Shown: positions 15,778 through 22,993 of the stretch, in pieces | How the letters are laid out: every line of letters starts with the position of its first letter | Numbering within the stretch: the first letter of the stretch is position 1 | Assembly (NCBI GenBank): GCA_051010055.1 | Contig: JBPCVY010000106.1 | Location: 1-44,405 of the forward strand | Source of the DNA: CAJQND01 sp051010055 | GTDB lineage: Bacteria; Pseudomonadota; Alphaproteobacteria; Rhizobiales; CAJQND01 | Length of the DNA: 44,405 bases | Direction of reading: 5' to 3' | Notes under the pieces: generated by a model | What the model was told of the DNA's origin: nothing | The model's input: only the letters and a program-made list of their open reading frames with translations | The model's database searches: none | Position numbers and translations under genes: made by a program

Positions 15778-17277
15778 ATGGTCAAGGAAATCGGGCATTT
15801 TATTGGTGGCAAGCATGTGGCCGGCAAAAGCGGACGGTTTGCCGATGTTCTCAACCCAAATACCGGCGAAGTGCAGGCCAAAGTGGCGCTAGCAACGGCT
15901 GATGAAGTACACGCAGCAGCGCTGAACGCTGCCGAGGCGCAAGCTCAATGGGCTGCCAAAAACCCGCAGGCGCGCGCACGTGTGATGCATAGGTTCGTTG
16001 ACCTGGTGAACGCCAACAAGGATGAGCTGGCCGAAATGCTCTCCATGGAGCACGGCAAAACCATTCCCGACAGCCATGGTGATATTCAGCGCGGTGTGGA
16101 AGTTGCAGAATTTGCCACCGGCATCCCTCATCTTCTGAAGGGCGAGTACACTGACGGCGCCGGCCCTGGTATTGACATGTATTCCATGCGCCAGCCGCTT
16201 GGCGTTGCCGCCGGCATAACCCCGTTCAATTTCCCGGCCATGATCCCCATGTGGAAATTCTGCCCGGCAATAGCCTGCGGCAATGCATTTGTGCTCAAAC
16301 CGTCTGAACGTGATCCTTCCGTGCCGCTGCGTCTTGCCGAGCTGATGATTGAGGCAGGCCTTCCAGCTGGCGTTTTGAATGTGGTCAACGGCGATAAGGA
16401 AGCTGTCGACGCCCTTCTTGATGATGACATCATTCAAGGCATCGGCTTTGTCGGCTCTACTGCAATCGCTGAATATGTCTATAACCGCGGCTGCGGCAAT
16501 GGCAAACGGGTGCAATGTTTCGGTGGTGCAAAGAACCACATGATCATTATGCCTGATGCGGACTTGGACCAGGCGGTGGATGCGCTCATTGGCGCTGGAT
16601 ACGGTTCGGCAGGTGAACGTTGCATGGCGATTTCAGTGGCGGTGCCCGTGGGCGAGGCAACCGCTGATGCGCTGGTTGAAAAGCTCACCCCGCGCGTTGA
16701 ATCCCTGCGCATCGGCCCCTCCACTGATATGGAAGCCGACTATGGCCCGCTCGTCACTGGTGAAGCGCTCGACCGGGTGAAAGGCTATGTGGACCTTGGT
16801 ATTGAGGAAGGTGCAAAGCTTGTCGTCGATGGCCGCGACTTTAAAATGCAGGGCTATGAGAACGGCTATTTCATGGGCGGGTGCCTGTTCGACAATGTCA
16901 CCGCGGACATGCGCATCTACAAGGAAGAGATTTTCGGCCCTGTGCTCTCGGTGGTGCGCGCCAATACCTATGAAGAGGCGCTTGAGTTGCCCATGAAGCA
17001 TGAATATGGCAACGGCGTTGCCATTTACACCCGTGATGGCGATGCCGCCCGAGATTTTGCCAACCGCATCAATATCGGTATGGTCGGCATTAATGTGCCG
17101 ATTCCGGTGCCGCTTGCCTATCACACATTTGGCGGCTGGAAACGCTCTGCATTTGGCGACCTTAACCAGCATGGCCCGGATTCAGTGCGTTTTTATACCC
17201 GCACAAAAACCGTTACCTCGCGCTGGCCTTCAGGCATGAAGGAAGGTGCCGAATTCGTTATTCCGACAATGAATTAG
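15778..17277 (+). CDS. mmsA: Methylmalonate-semialdehyde dehydrogenase (CoA-acylating)
   Basis: CoA-dependent aldehyde dehydrogenase converting methylmalonate semialdehyde to propionyl-CoA and CO2 (valine, thymine or inositol breakdown), or malonate semialdehyde to acetyl-CoA. The 499-residue product has family length and motifs: HFIGGKHVAGKSGRFADVLN at the start, ITPFNFPAMIPMWKFCPAI near 140-158, the catalytic cysteine C282 in AGERCMAIS, and EEIFGPVLSVVRANTY. The motif NINVP-type ending (GINVPIPVPLAYHTFGG) separates it from ordinary aldehyde dehydrogenases. The frame is open 56 codons further upstream, but the family N-terminus fits the ATG at 15778. An intrinsic terminator follows. Propionyl-CoA produced here would join the succinyl-CoA pool used by the neighbouring TCA genes. 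Confidence 0.94.
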   Translation: MVKEIGHFIGGKHVAGKSGRFADVLNPNTGEVQAKVALATADEVHAAALNAAEAQAQWAAKNPQARARVMHRFVDLVNANKDELAEMLSMEHGKTIPDSHGDIQRGVEVAEFATGIPHLLKGEYTDGAGPGIDMYSMRQPLGVAAGITPFNFPAMIPMWKFCPAIACGNAFVLKPSERDPSVPLRLAELMIEAGLPAGVLNVVNGDKEAVDALLDDDIIQGIGFVGSTAIAEYVYNRGCGNGKRVQCFGGAKNHMIIMPDADLDQAVDALIGAGYGSAGERCMAISVAVPVGEATADALVEKLTPRVESLRIGPSTDMEADYGPLVTGEALDRVKGYVDLGIEEGAKLVVDGRDFKMQGYENGYFMGGCLFDNVTADMRIYKEEIFGPVLSVVRANTYEEALELPMKHEYGNGVAIYTRDGDAARDFANRINIGMVGINVPIPVPLAYHTFGGWKRSAFGDLNQHGPDSVRFYTRTKTVTSRWPSGMKEGAEFVIPTMN

Positions 17278-17298
17278 GCGGAAACTTCCCTTGGTTAA

Positions 17299-17330
17299 TG
17301 GGCGTGGCATTTTGGTCACGCCCAATTTTT
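17299..17330 (+). terminator. Rho-independent terminator of mmsA
   Basis: TGGGCGTG (17299-17306) pairs perfectly with CACGCCCA (17317-17324) over a 10-base loop, followed by T x5 (17326-17330), 22 bases after the mmsA stop. Confidence 0.88.
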
Positions 17331-17494
17331 GTCCTCGGATTTGGTAACCATTGGTTAACGTTTGAGGCGCAACCTCGTTTACTAGCAAACTGGGAATTGT
17401 GTCTTGCAGACGGACAGGCGAATGAGCTGCGCAACTAATTTATGCGCTTGCCCGTTCCTGAACCGGATGGAGCGTTTTTGAGTAGTTTGTTTTT

Positions 17495-17532
17495 CCTCCA
17501 CACCGGTTGCGAGCCCGCAACCAGACCGGAGG
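17495..17532 (+). promoter_or_regulatory. Hairpin that buries the ribosome binding site of the exported protein gene at 17538
   Basis: CCTCC (17495-17499) pairs with the Shine-Dalgarno GGAGG (17528-17532). A symmetrical 5x5 internal loop follows, then a perfect 7-bp stem GGTTGCG (17505-17511) / CGCAACC (17516-17522) closed by loop AGCC. All of the Shine-Dalgarno sequence is in the stem, 5 bases before the ATG. Confidence 0.6.
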
Positions 17533-17537
17533 TTATT

Positions 17538-17849
17538 ATGAAGAGTAAATCTACCAAACTGATGATTGCCGCAGCGTGCGGAGCTTTGTATTTCTCCGCA
17601 GCGGTTCCTGCAATGTCGATGGCTGCTTGTGCGCCCCATGGCGCTGTTATCAAGTCGCTTTCTGGCAAGTATAACGAAACGCGCAAAGCCTACGGCCTTG
17701 CCGGAGGCAAGCAAATGCTTGAGATCTTTGTCTCCGAAAAGGGGACATGGACGGTTGTAGTGACCAATCTGGAAGGCATTGCCTGTGTGATCGCCGTTGG
17801 TGATTCATGGGAAGATGCACCAAAGGTGAAAACAGGTTCACCAACCTGA
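17538..17849 (+). CDS. Small exported protein of unknown function
   Basis: A 103-residue protein with a clear Sec signal: KSKSTK followed by a hydrophobic stretch LMIAAACGALYFSAAVPAM (about 8-26), with probable cleavage near residue 29-30. The mature part has two cysteines (near 31 and 82) that could form a disulfide, and a conserved-looking GTWTVVVTNLEGIACVIA near 69-86. Proteins of this general pattern are common in alphaproteobacteria without known role. The ATG at 17538 is fixed by GGAGG 5 bases before it. The 260 bases upstream hold the mmsA terminator and the hairpin described separately. It ends shortly before zapE. Confidence 0.8.
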   Translation: MKSKSTKLMIAAACGALYFSAAVPAMSMAACAPHGAVIKSLSGKYNETRKAYGLAGGKQMLEIFVSEKGTWTVVVTNLEGIACVIAVGDSWEDAPKVKTGSPT

Positions 17850-17921
17850 AAAAAGGTTTTACTAAATTGCAATGAACCTGAATCTTGCACATCGCGCGCG
17901 AAGAGGCGATAAGCGCCCGCC

Positions 17922-19016
17922 ATGCGTGAAGTTCTGCGAGCCTATGAAAAGTGTATCGCATCGGGGGAGTTGAAACCCGATCGCGAACAAGCGCGTATTG
18001 CATCGCTGCTTGATGAGTTCGCCACCACCCTTTCCACATACACACCGGTGCTGCCCTCAAACGGCTGGAAGAAGTTTTTTGGGCTGGACAAGCCCGTAGC
18101 CCCTCCAAATGGACTTTACATTTATGGTGATGTCGGGCGCGGCAAAACCATGCTAATGGATTTGTTTTTCGACAATGTGCCGCTGGAGGCAAAACAACGC
18201 ATCCACTTTCATGCGTTCATGCAAAATGTGCACACGCGTATTCACTATTGGCGAAAGCGCGAAGACGACCCGGTTCCCCCGGTCGCGGCTGAAATTGCCA
18301 AGGACACAACGCTTCTGTGTTTTGACGAGTTTCAGGTGAGCGACATTACCGATGCGATGATTTTGGGCCGGCTCTTCACCGTTTTGTTCGATTACGGAGT
18401 TGTGGTTGTTACCACCTCCAATGTGGAACCGGATAATTTGTACGAGCACGGGCTGAACCGGGCTCGCTTTTTGCCCTTCATCGAACTGTTCAAGCAAAAG
18501 CTCGATATTGTCTCGCTGGACAGCCCGACCGACTATCGCCTGCACCGGATTATGGGCCACAGAGTTTATGTAACGCCCCTTGGCGCCCAAGCAGACAAGG
18601 TGGTGCAAACCCGTTGGGAACAATTGACCGAAACCGAAATCGGCGAGCCGATAGAACTGCACCTTAAAGGGCGCATCCTTCATGTGCCCCAGGCAGCGCG
18701 CGGAGTTGCACGCTTTACCTTTGCTGATTTGTGCGAGGCCCCTCTCGGGCCTCCGGATTTCCTGAAAATCGCCACCACATTCGACACAGTCTTCATCGAG
18801 AACATACCCAAACTCGACAAATCCCGGCGCAACGAGGCCAAACGCTTCGTTATCCTTATCGACACTCTCTATGACAGCCATGTGCGGCTTGTGGCTTCAG
18901 CAGAAACGCCGCCGGAAGCGATTTATCCCACAGGCGATCACGCCTTTGAGTTTGCCCGCACGGTTTCCCGGCTGAACGAAATGCAATCAGAAGAATATCT
19001 GACGGCCACCGATTAG
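17922..19016 (+). CDS. zapE: Cell division ATPase ZapE (AFG1/LACE1 family)
   Basis: AAA-type ATPase related to mitochondrial AFG1. In E. coli ZapE associates with the Z-ring and destabilises FtsZ polymers, and the family is also linked to membrane-protein quality control. The 364-residue product has Walker A GDVGRGKT at residues 69-76, Walker B LLCFDEFQVSDITDAMIL near 128-145, a sensor VVVTTSNVEPDNLYEHGLNR and a C-terminal FVILIDTLYDSHVRLVASA. Its position just before mdh-sucCDAB is typical for the class. The 3' end overlaps the convergent LysE-family gene by 4 bases. Confidence 0.92.
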   Translation: MREVLRAYEKCIASGELKPDREQARIASLLDEFATTLSTYTPVLPSNGWKKFFGLDKPVAPPNGLYIYGDVGRGKTMLMDLFFDNVPLEAKQRIHFHAFMQNVHTRIHYWRKREDDPVPPVAAEIAKDTTLLCFDEFQVSDITDAMILGRLFTVLFDYGVVVVTTSNVEPDNLYEHGLNRARFLPFIELFKQKLDIVSLDSPTDYRLHRIMGHRVYVTPLGAQADKVVQTRWEQLTETEIGEPIELHLKGRILHVPQAARGVARFTFADLCEAPLGPPDFLKIATTFDTVFIENIPKLDKSRRNEAKRFVILIDTLYDSHVRLVASAETPPEAIYPTGDHAFEFARTVSRLNEMQSEEYLTATD

Positions 19017-19648
19017 GTTGCCCTGCGCCACAGCGCCAAGCCTGCTCCTGCCGCAATCAGCCAAACGCCACCAACAGCTTCTGCAACCGGCAGCACTTTG
19101 CGCCCGGCAACATTCACCGCACCCTCACTCAAAATCGCATAAGCTGCAAGGATTGGAAGCTCTACCGCAAGGGTTATGAGCGCAAGAACAAAGAATTGAA
19201 ACGCCATGTCAGGACCAGGCGTGACGAATTGGGGAATGATGGCGATGAACGCCACCAGGTTTTTGGGATTTGACGCCTGAACCGTGAACCCATGCAGAAA
19301 GTCCTGTCCAGGTTTAACCTGTGTCTTTTGGACCTTTTGATCAAGATTGCCTGCTGAGCCCTTGGCGCCTGCCATTAACATAGTGATGCCCAGCCACACC
19401 AGATAAGCTGCGCCGGCCCATTTGATCAGCTGGAAAAGTTCATAGGAAGCAAGGATGGCTGCTCCGATCCCGGCCGCTGACAGGGCATAGAAAATCAGGT
19501 TCGCCGCCCCAATGCCAAGGCTTGCGCGCCAACCAGCCCGCGCACCGAAGCGCATGGAACGGGTCACGACCAGCAGCACCGCAGGGCCCGGCGAAAACGA
19601 CAATGCAAGTTCGGTCAACGCGAATAAAAATATGATTTCGAGTGTCAA
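19013..19648 (-). CDS. LysE/RhtB-family amino-acid exporter
   Basis: The 211-residue inner-membrane protein has about six transmembrane segments and the family signature LALSFSPGPAVLLVVTRSMRFGARAG near the N-terminus (written in part: FSPGPAVLLV). GLRA-type loops and the ASNPKNLVAFIAIIPQF motif near 131-147 also match. Members export amino acids or homoserine lactones; the substrate here is not evident. It is divergent from mdh, sharing a 163-base spacer without other genes (19649-19811), and convergent with zapE. Confidence 0.9.
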   Translation of the reverse strand: MTLEIIFLFALTELALSFSPGPAVLLVVTRSMRFGARAGWRASLGIGAANLIFYALSAAGIGAAILASYELFQLIKWAGAAYLVWLGITMLMAGAKGSAGNLDQKVQKTQVKPGQDFLHGFTVQASNPKNLVAFIAIIPQFVTPGPDMAFQFFVLALITLAVELPILAAYAILSEGAVNVAGRKVLPVAEAVGGVWLIAAGAGLALWRRAT

Positions 19649-19811
19649 ATTGGAGGCCCTCTAATCAATAAGTTCTAATTATGTTGGAATTGTAGTTATA
19701 TCCTTGCAGAGTTGGGCCAATCGGGATAGGGAAAACGGCACTTCCAGACAAAAAACGACACGCCCAAATTGCAACCAGCGGCGTGGGGACAAAAGCAGAC
19801 AGGGGACCCAA

Positions 19812-20777
19812 ATGGCGCGCAACAAGATAGCCCTCATTGGCGGCGGTATGATCGGCGGTACTCTCGCCCATCTTGCCGGATTAAAAGAACTTGGCGATGT
19901 GGTGATTTTCGATATTGTCGACGGCTTGCCCCAGGGCAAGGCACTGGATTTGGCGGAATCCGCGCCGGTTGAGGGCTTCGATGCCAATATGGCCGGCACA
20001 CAGAAATATGCCGGCATCAATGGCGCTGACGTAGTTATTGTCACCGCCGGTGTGCCGCGTAAGCCGGGCATGAGCCGCGATGACCTTTTGGAAATCAATC
20101 TCAAAGTTATGGGGCAGGTGGGCGCTGGCATTGCCAAATATGCACCGAACGCCTTTGTTATCTGCATTACCAACCCACTTGATGCCATGGTGTGGGCCTT
20201 GCGCGAGGCTTCCGGGCTTCCACACACCAAGGTTGTCGGCATGGCGGGTGTTCTTGATTCGGCCCGTTTCCGCCACTTCCTAGCTGAGGAATTCGACGTT
20301 TCGGTTGAAGATGTGACAGCGTTCGTTCTGGGCGGGCACGGCGATACTATGGTGCCGCTCATCCGCTATTCGACCGTTGCCGGCATTCCGGTTCCCGATC
20401 TTGTCGACATGAAGTGGACAACCTCAAAGCGCATCGAAGAAATTGTCCAGCGCACCCGCGACGGGGGTGCGGAAATTGTCGGCCTATTGAAAACAGGCTC
20501 GGCTTATTACGCCCCGGCATCATCGGCGATCGCCATGGCGGAGAGCTATCTGAAAGACAAGAAACGGGTGCTGCCCTGTGCGGCCTATCTGGATGGCGAA
20601 TACGGCATTCACGGCCTTTATGTGGGCGCGCCGGTGGTGATTGGCGCAGGGGGCGTTGAACGTATCGTTGAAATAAAACTCGACAAGAAAGAGCGCGAAA
20701 TGCTGCAAGTCTCTGTCGATGCCGTGCAGGGTCTTGTCGACGCCTGCCGCCAGATCGCTCCAGACCTTGGCGAATAA
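19812..20777 (+). CDS. mdh: Malate dehydrogenase (LDH-like type)
   Basis: NAD-dependent oxidation of malate to oxaloacetate in the TCA cycle. The 321-residue product belongs to the LDH-like MDH group usual in alphaproteobacteria: ALIGGGMIGGTLAHL near residues 7-21, the substrate loop VPRKPGMSRDDLLEIN with the MDH-specific arginine near 82-97, ITNPLDAMVW, and the catalytic histidine in LGGHGDTMVPL near 174-184. The ATG at 19812 with GGGGA upstream is chosen; the open frame extends 36 codons further but without family resemblance. First gene of the mdh-sucCDAB-lpd block. Confidence 0.97.
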   Translation: MARNKIALIGGGMIGGTLAHLAGLKELGDVVIFDIVDGLPQGKALDLAESAPVEGFDANMAGTQKYAGINGADVVIVTAGVPRKPGMSRDDLLEINLKVMGQVGAGIAKYAPNAFVICITNPLDAMVWALREASGLPHTKVVGMAGVLDSARFRHFLAEEFDVSVEDVTAFVLGGHGDTMVPLIRYSTVAGIPVPDLVDMKWTTSKRIEEIVQRTRDGGAEIVGLLKTGSAYYAPASSAIAMAESYLKDKKRVLPCAAYLDGEYGIHGLYVGAPVVIGAGGVERIVEIKLDKKEREMLQVSVDAVQGLVDACRQIAPDLGE

Positions 20778-20829
20778 GGGAGCGAACGCATTTTAACGGG
20801 CTGGAGGCAAACCGGCGGGGAGAGAACGT

Positions 20830-21999
20830 ATGAACATTCATGAGTATCAGGCGAAGGGCGTATTGCGCTCATTTGGAGTGGCAACCGGTGAAGGGTTGCC
20901 GGCGTTCAGTGTTGATGAAGCGGTTTCTGCGGCAGAAGAACTTGGTGGCCCGGTGTGGGTGGTCAAGGCGCAGATCCACGCTGGCGGGCGTGGCAAGGGC
21001 GGCGGCGTTAAAGTCGTAAAATCCGTTGATGAAGTGCGCTCAGAAGCCGAACGTATGCTTGGCATGCAACTGGTTACCCACCAGACAGGCCCTGATGGCA
21101 AGGAAGTTGGCCGGCTGTACATCGAAAAGGGATGCGCTATTGCCCGCGAGCTTTATCTCTCCTGCCTTGTTGACCGTGCAAACTCGCGCATTGCCTTCAT
21201 TGCTTCCACAGAAGGGGGCATGGATATTGAGGAAGTTGCCGCGGAAACGCCGGAGAAAATCATCACCGTGCATGTGGACCCGGCAGCTGGTTTCAGCTCC
21301 CATGTGGGCCGCGACATTGCCTATGGGCTGAAGCTTGAGGGCACCCAGATCAAGCAATGTGTGAAACTTGTTTCCGATCTTTACCGGGCATTTGTTGAAA
21401 AGGACATGAGCCTTCTTGAGATCAACCCGCTGGTGGTGACCGAGGCGGGCGATTTGGTTTGCCTCGACGCCAAGGTGAACTTTGACGGCAATGCCCTATA
21501 CCGCCATTCCGACGTAATGGAACTGCGCGATGAGACCGAAGAGGATGCCAAGGAACTCGAAGCGTCCAAGTTTGATCTCAACTACATTTCCCTTGATGGT
21601 GAAATAGGCTGCATGGTGAACGGGGCCGGGCTTGCCATGGCGACCATGGACATCATCAAGCTTTATGGCGCCTCACCTGCCAACTTTCTTGATGTGGGCG
21701 GCGGGGCAACCACGGAGAAAGTGACAGCGGCCTTCAAGATCATCACATCAGATCCCAATGTGAAGGGCATCTTGGTGAACATTTTCGGTGGCATTATGCG
21801 CTGCGATGTGATTGCCGAAGGGGTTGTTACGGCAATCAAGGATGTCGGGCTTGAGGTGCCGCTGGTGGTGCGCCTTGAAGGCACCAAGGTTTCTGAAGGC
21901 AAGAAAATACTTTCTGACAGCGGGCTCAATGTCATTCCCGCAGATGATCTCGACGATGCAGCCCAAAAAATTGTCGCTGCGGTGAAGGAGGCTGCGTAA
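20830..21999 (+). CDS. sucC: Succinyl-CoA synthetase beta subunit
   Basis: ADP-forming subunit of succinyl-CoA ligase with an N-terminal ATP-grasp domain and a C-terminal CoA-ligase domain. The 389-residue product begins MNIHEYQAKGVLRSFGV and has VVKAQIHAGGRGKGGGVKV near 42-60, EINPLVVT for the metal site and FLDVGGGATTEKVTAAF. The mature ligase is a heterotetramer with SucD. It is 52 bases after mdh, and its stop shares one base with the sucD start (TAATG). Confidence 0.97.
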   Translation: MNIHEYQAKGVLRSFGVATGEGLPAFSVDEAVSAAEELGGPVWVVKAQIHAGGRGKGGGVKVVKSVDEVRSEAERMLGMQLVTHQTGPDGKEVGRLYIEKGCAIARELYLSCLVDRANSRIAFIASTEGGMDIEEVAAETPEKIITVHVDPAAGFSSHVGRDIAYGLKLEGTQIKQCVKLVSDLYRAFVEKDMSLLEINPLVVTEAGDLVCLDAKVNFDGNALYRHSDVMELRDETEEDAKELEASKFDLNYISLDGEIGCMVNGAGLAMATMDIIKLYGASPANFLDVGGGATTEKVTAAFKIITSDPNVKGILVNIFGGIMRCDVIAEGVVTAIKDVGLEVPLVVRLEGTKVSEGKKILSDSGLNVIPADDLDDAAQKIVAAVKEAA

Positions 22000-22877
22000 T
22001 GTCCGTTCTCGTAAATAAGGACACCAAAGTTATTTGCCAGGGGATTACCGGCAATAATGGCACCTTCCACACTGAGCAGGCGCTGGCCTATGGCACAAAT
22101 ATGGTCGGCGGGGTGACGCCGGGCAAGGGTGGCAGCGACCATCTTGGCCTGCCGGTTTTCGACACGGTTGGCGAAGCGCGCGAGGCAACCGGCACCGATG
22201 CTTCTGTCATTTATGTGCCGCCGCCATTTGCCGGTGACGCCATTCTGGAGGCGATTGCGGCAGAAATTGAGTTAGTTGTTTGCATTACCGAGGGCATACC
22301 GGTGATGGACATGGTGAAAGTGAAGCGCGCGCTTTCTGGCTCCAACACCCGGCTTGTCGGCCCCAACTGCCCAGGCGTCATAACACCGGATGAATGCAAA
22401 ATCGGGATCATGCCCGGCCACATCCACAAGAAGGGTTCGGTTGGCATCGTCTCGCGCTCGGGCACGCTCACCTATGAAGCAGTTGCCCAGACAACGGCCG
22501 CCGGGCTTGGCCAGACCACCTGTATCGGCATTGGCGGCGATCCCGTGAACGGCACCAATTTCATTGATTGCCTCGGTATGTTCCTCAGCGATGAGGAAAC
22601 CAAGTCAATCATCATGATTGGTGAGATTGGCGGCACGGCGGAAGAAGAAGCCGCTGATTTCATTAAATCCTCAAAGGTGAAAAAGCCGGTTGTTGGCTTC
22701 ATTGCCGGGCTCACCGCACCGCCAGGGCGCACCATGGGCCATGCCGGCGCCATCGTTTCCGGCGGCAAGGGTGGAGCTGAAAGCAAAATCGAGGCGCTCA
22801 AATCAGCAGGAATTGAAGTCGCCAATTCACCGGCAGCACTTGGCACAACGCTTCAAGAAGTATTAGATAGACTCTAA
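21999..22877 (+). CDS. sucD: Succinyl-CoA synthetase alpha subunit
   Basis: Carries the phosphohistidine intermediate. The 292-residue product starts MSVLVNKDTKVICQGITGNN, with the CoA-binding loop GGVTPGKGGSDHLGLPVFD, VGPNCPGVITPDECKIGIMPG, and the catalytic H248 in GHAGAIVSGGKGGAESK. Translation is probably coupled to sucC. The last codons and stop lie inside an 11-bp inverted repeat. Confidence 0.97.
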   Translation: MSVLVNKDTKVICQGITGNNGTFHTEQALAYGTNMVGGVTPGKGGSDHLGLPVFDTVGEAREATGTDASVIYVPPPFAGDAILEAIAAEIELVVCITEGIPVMDMVKVKRALSGSNTRLVGPNCPGVITPDECKIGIMPGHIHKKGSVGIVSRSGTLTYEAVAQTTAAGLGQTTCIGIGGDPVNGTNFIDCLGMFLSDEETKSIIMIGEIGGTAEEEAADFIKSSKVKKPVVGFIAGLTAPPGRTMGHAGAIVSGGKGGAESKIEALKSAGIEVANSPAALGTTLQEVLDRL

Positions 22878-22910
22878 GTGCGGTGAGATCATCTTCGAAC
22901 ACTTAGAGTC
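22870..22910 (+). promoter_or_regulatory. Perfect 11-bp stem-loop between sucD and sucA
   Basis: GACTCTAAGTG (22870-22880) pairs perfectly with CACTTAGAGTC (22900-22910) over a 19-base loop. The left arm contains the sucD stop codon. Only a short CTTTT follows, so this is at best a weak terminator; attenuation or mRNA-end protection between sucCD and sucAB is as likely. Confidence 0.6.
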
Positions 22911-22993
22911 CATGGCTTTTATGTTTGTGGAGCAAAAAATAGAGAGCGCGGTTTGCTGTGGAATAAGCCGTCCACTGCGCCGTGACGGGTACC

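Noticed and set aside
17833..17848. CAGGTT-CACC-AACCTG hairpin at the end of the 17538 gene as a terminator
   Set aside because: It overlaps the stop codon and is followed by A rather than T on the plus strand; on the minus strand there is no gene to terminate.
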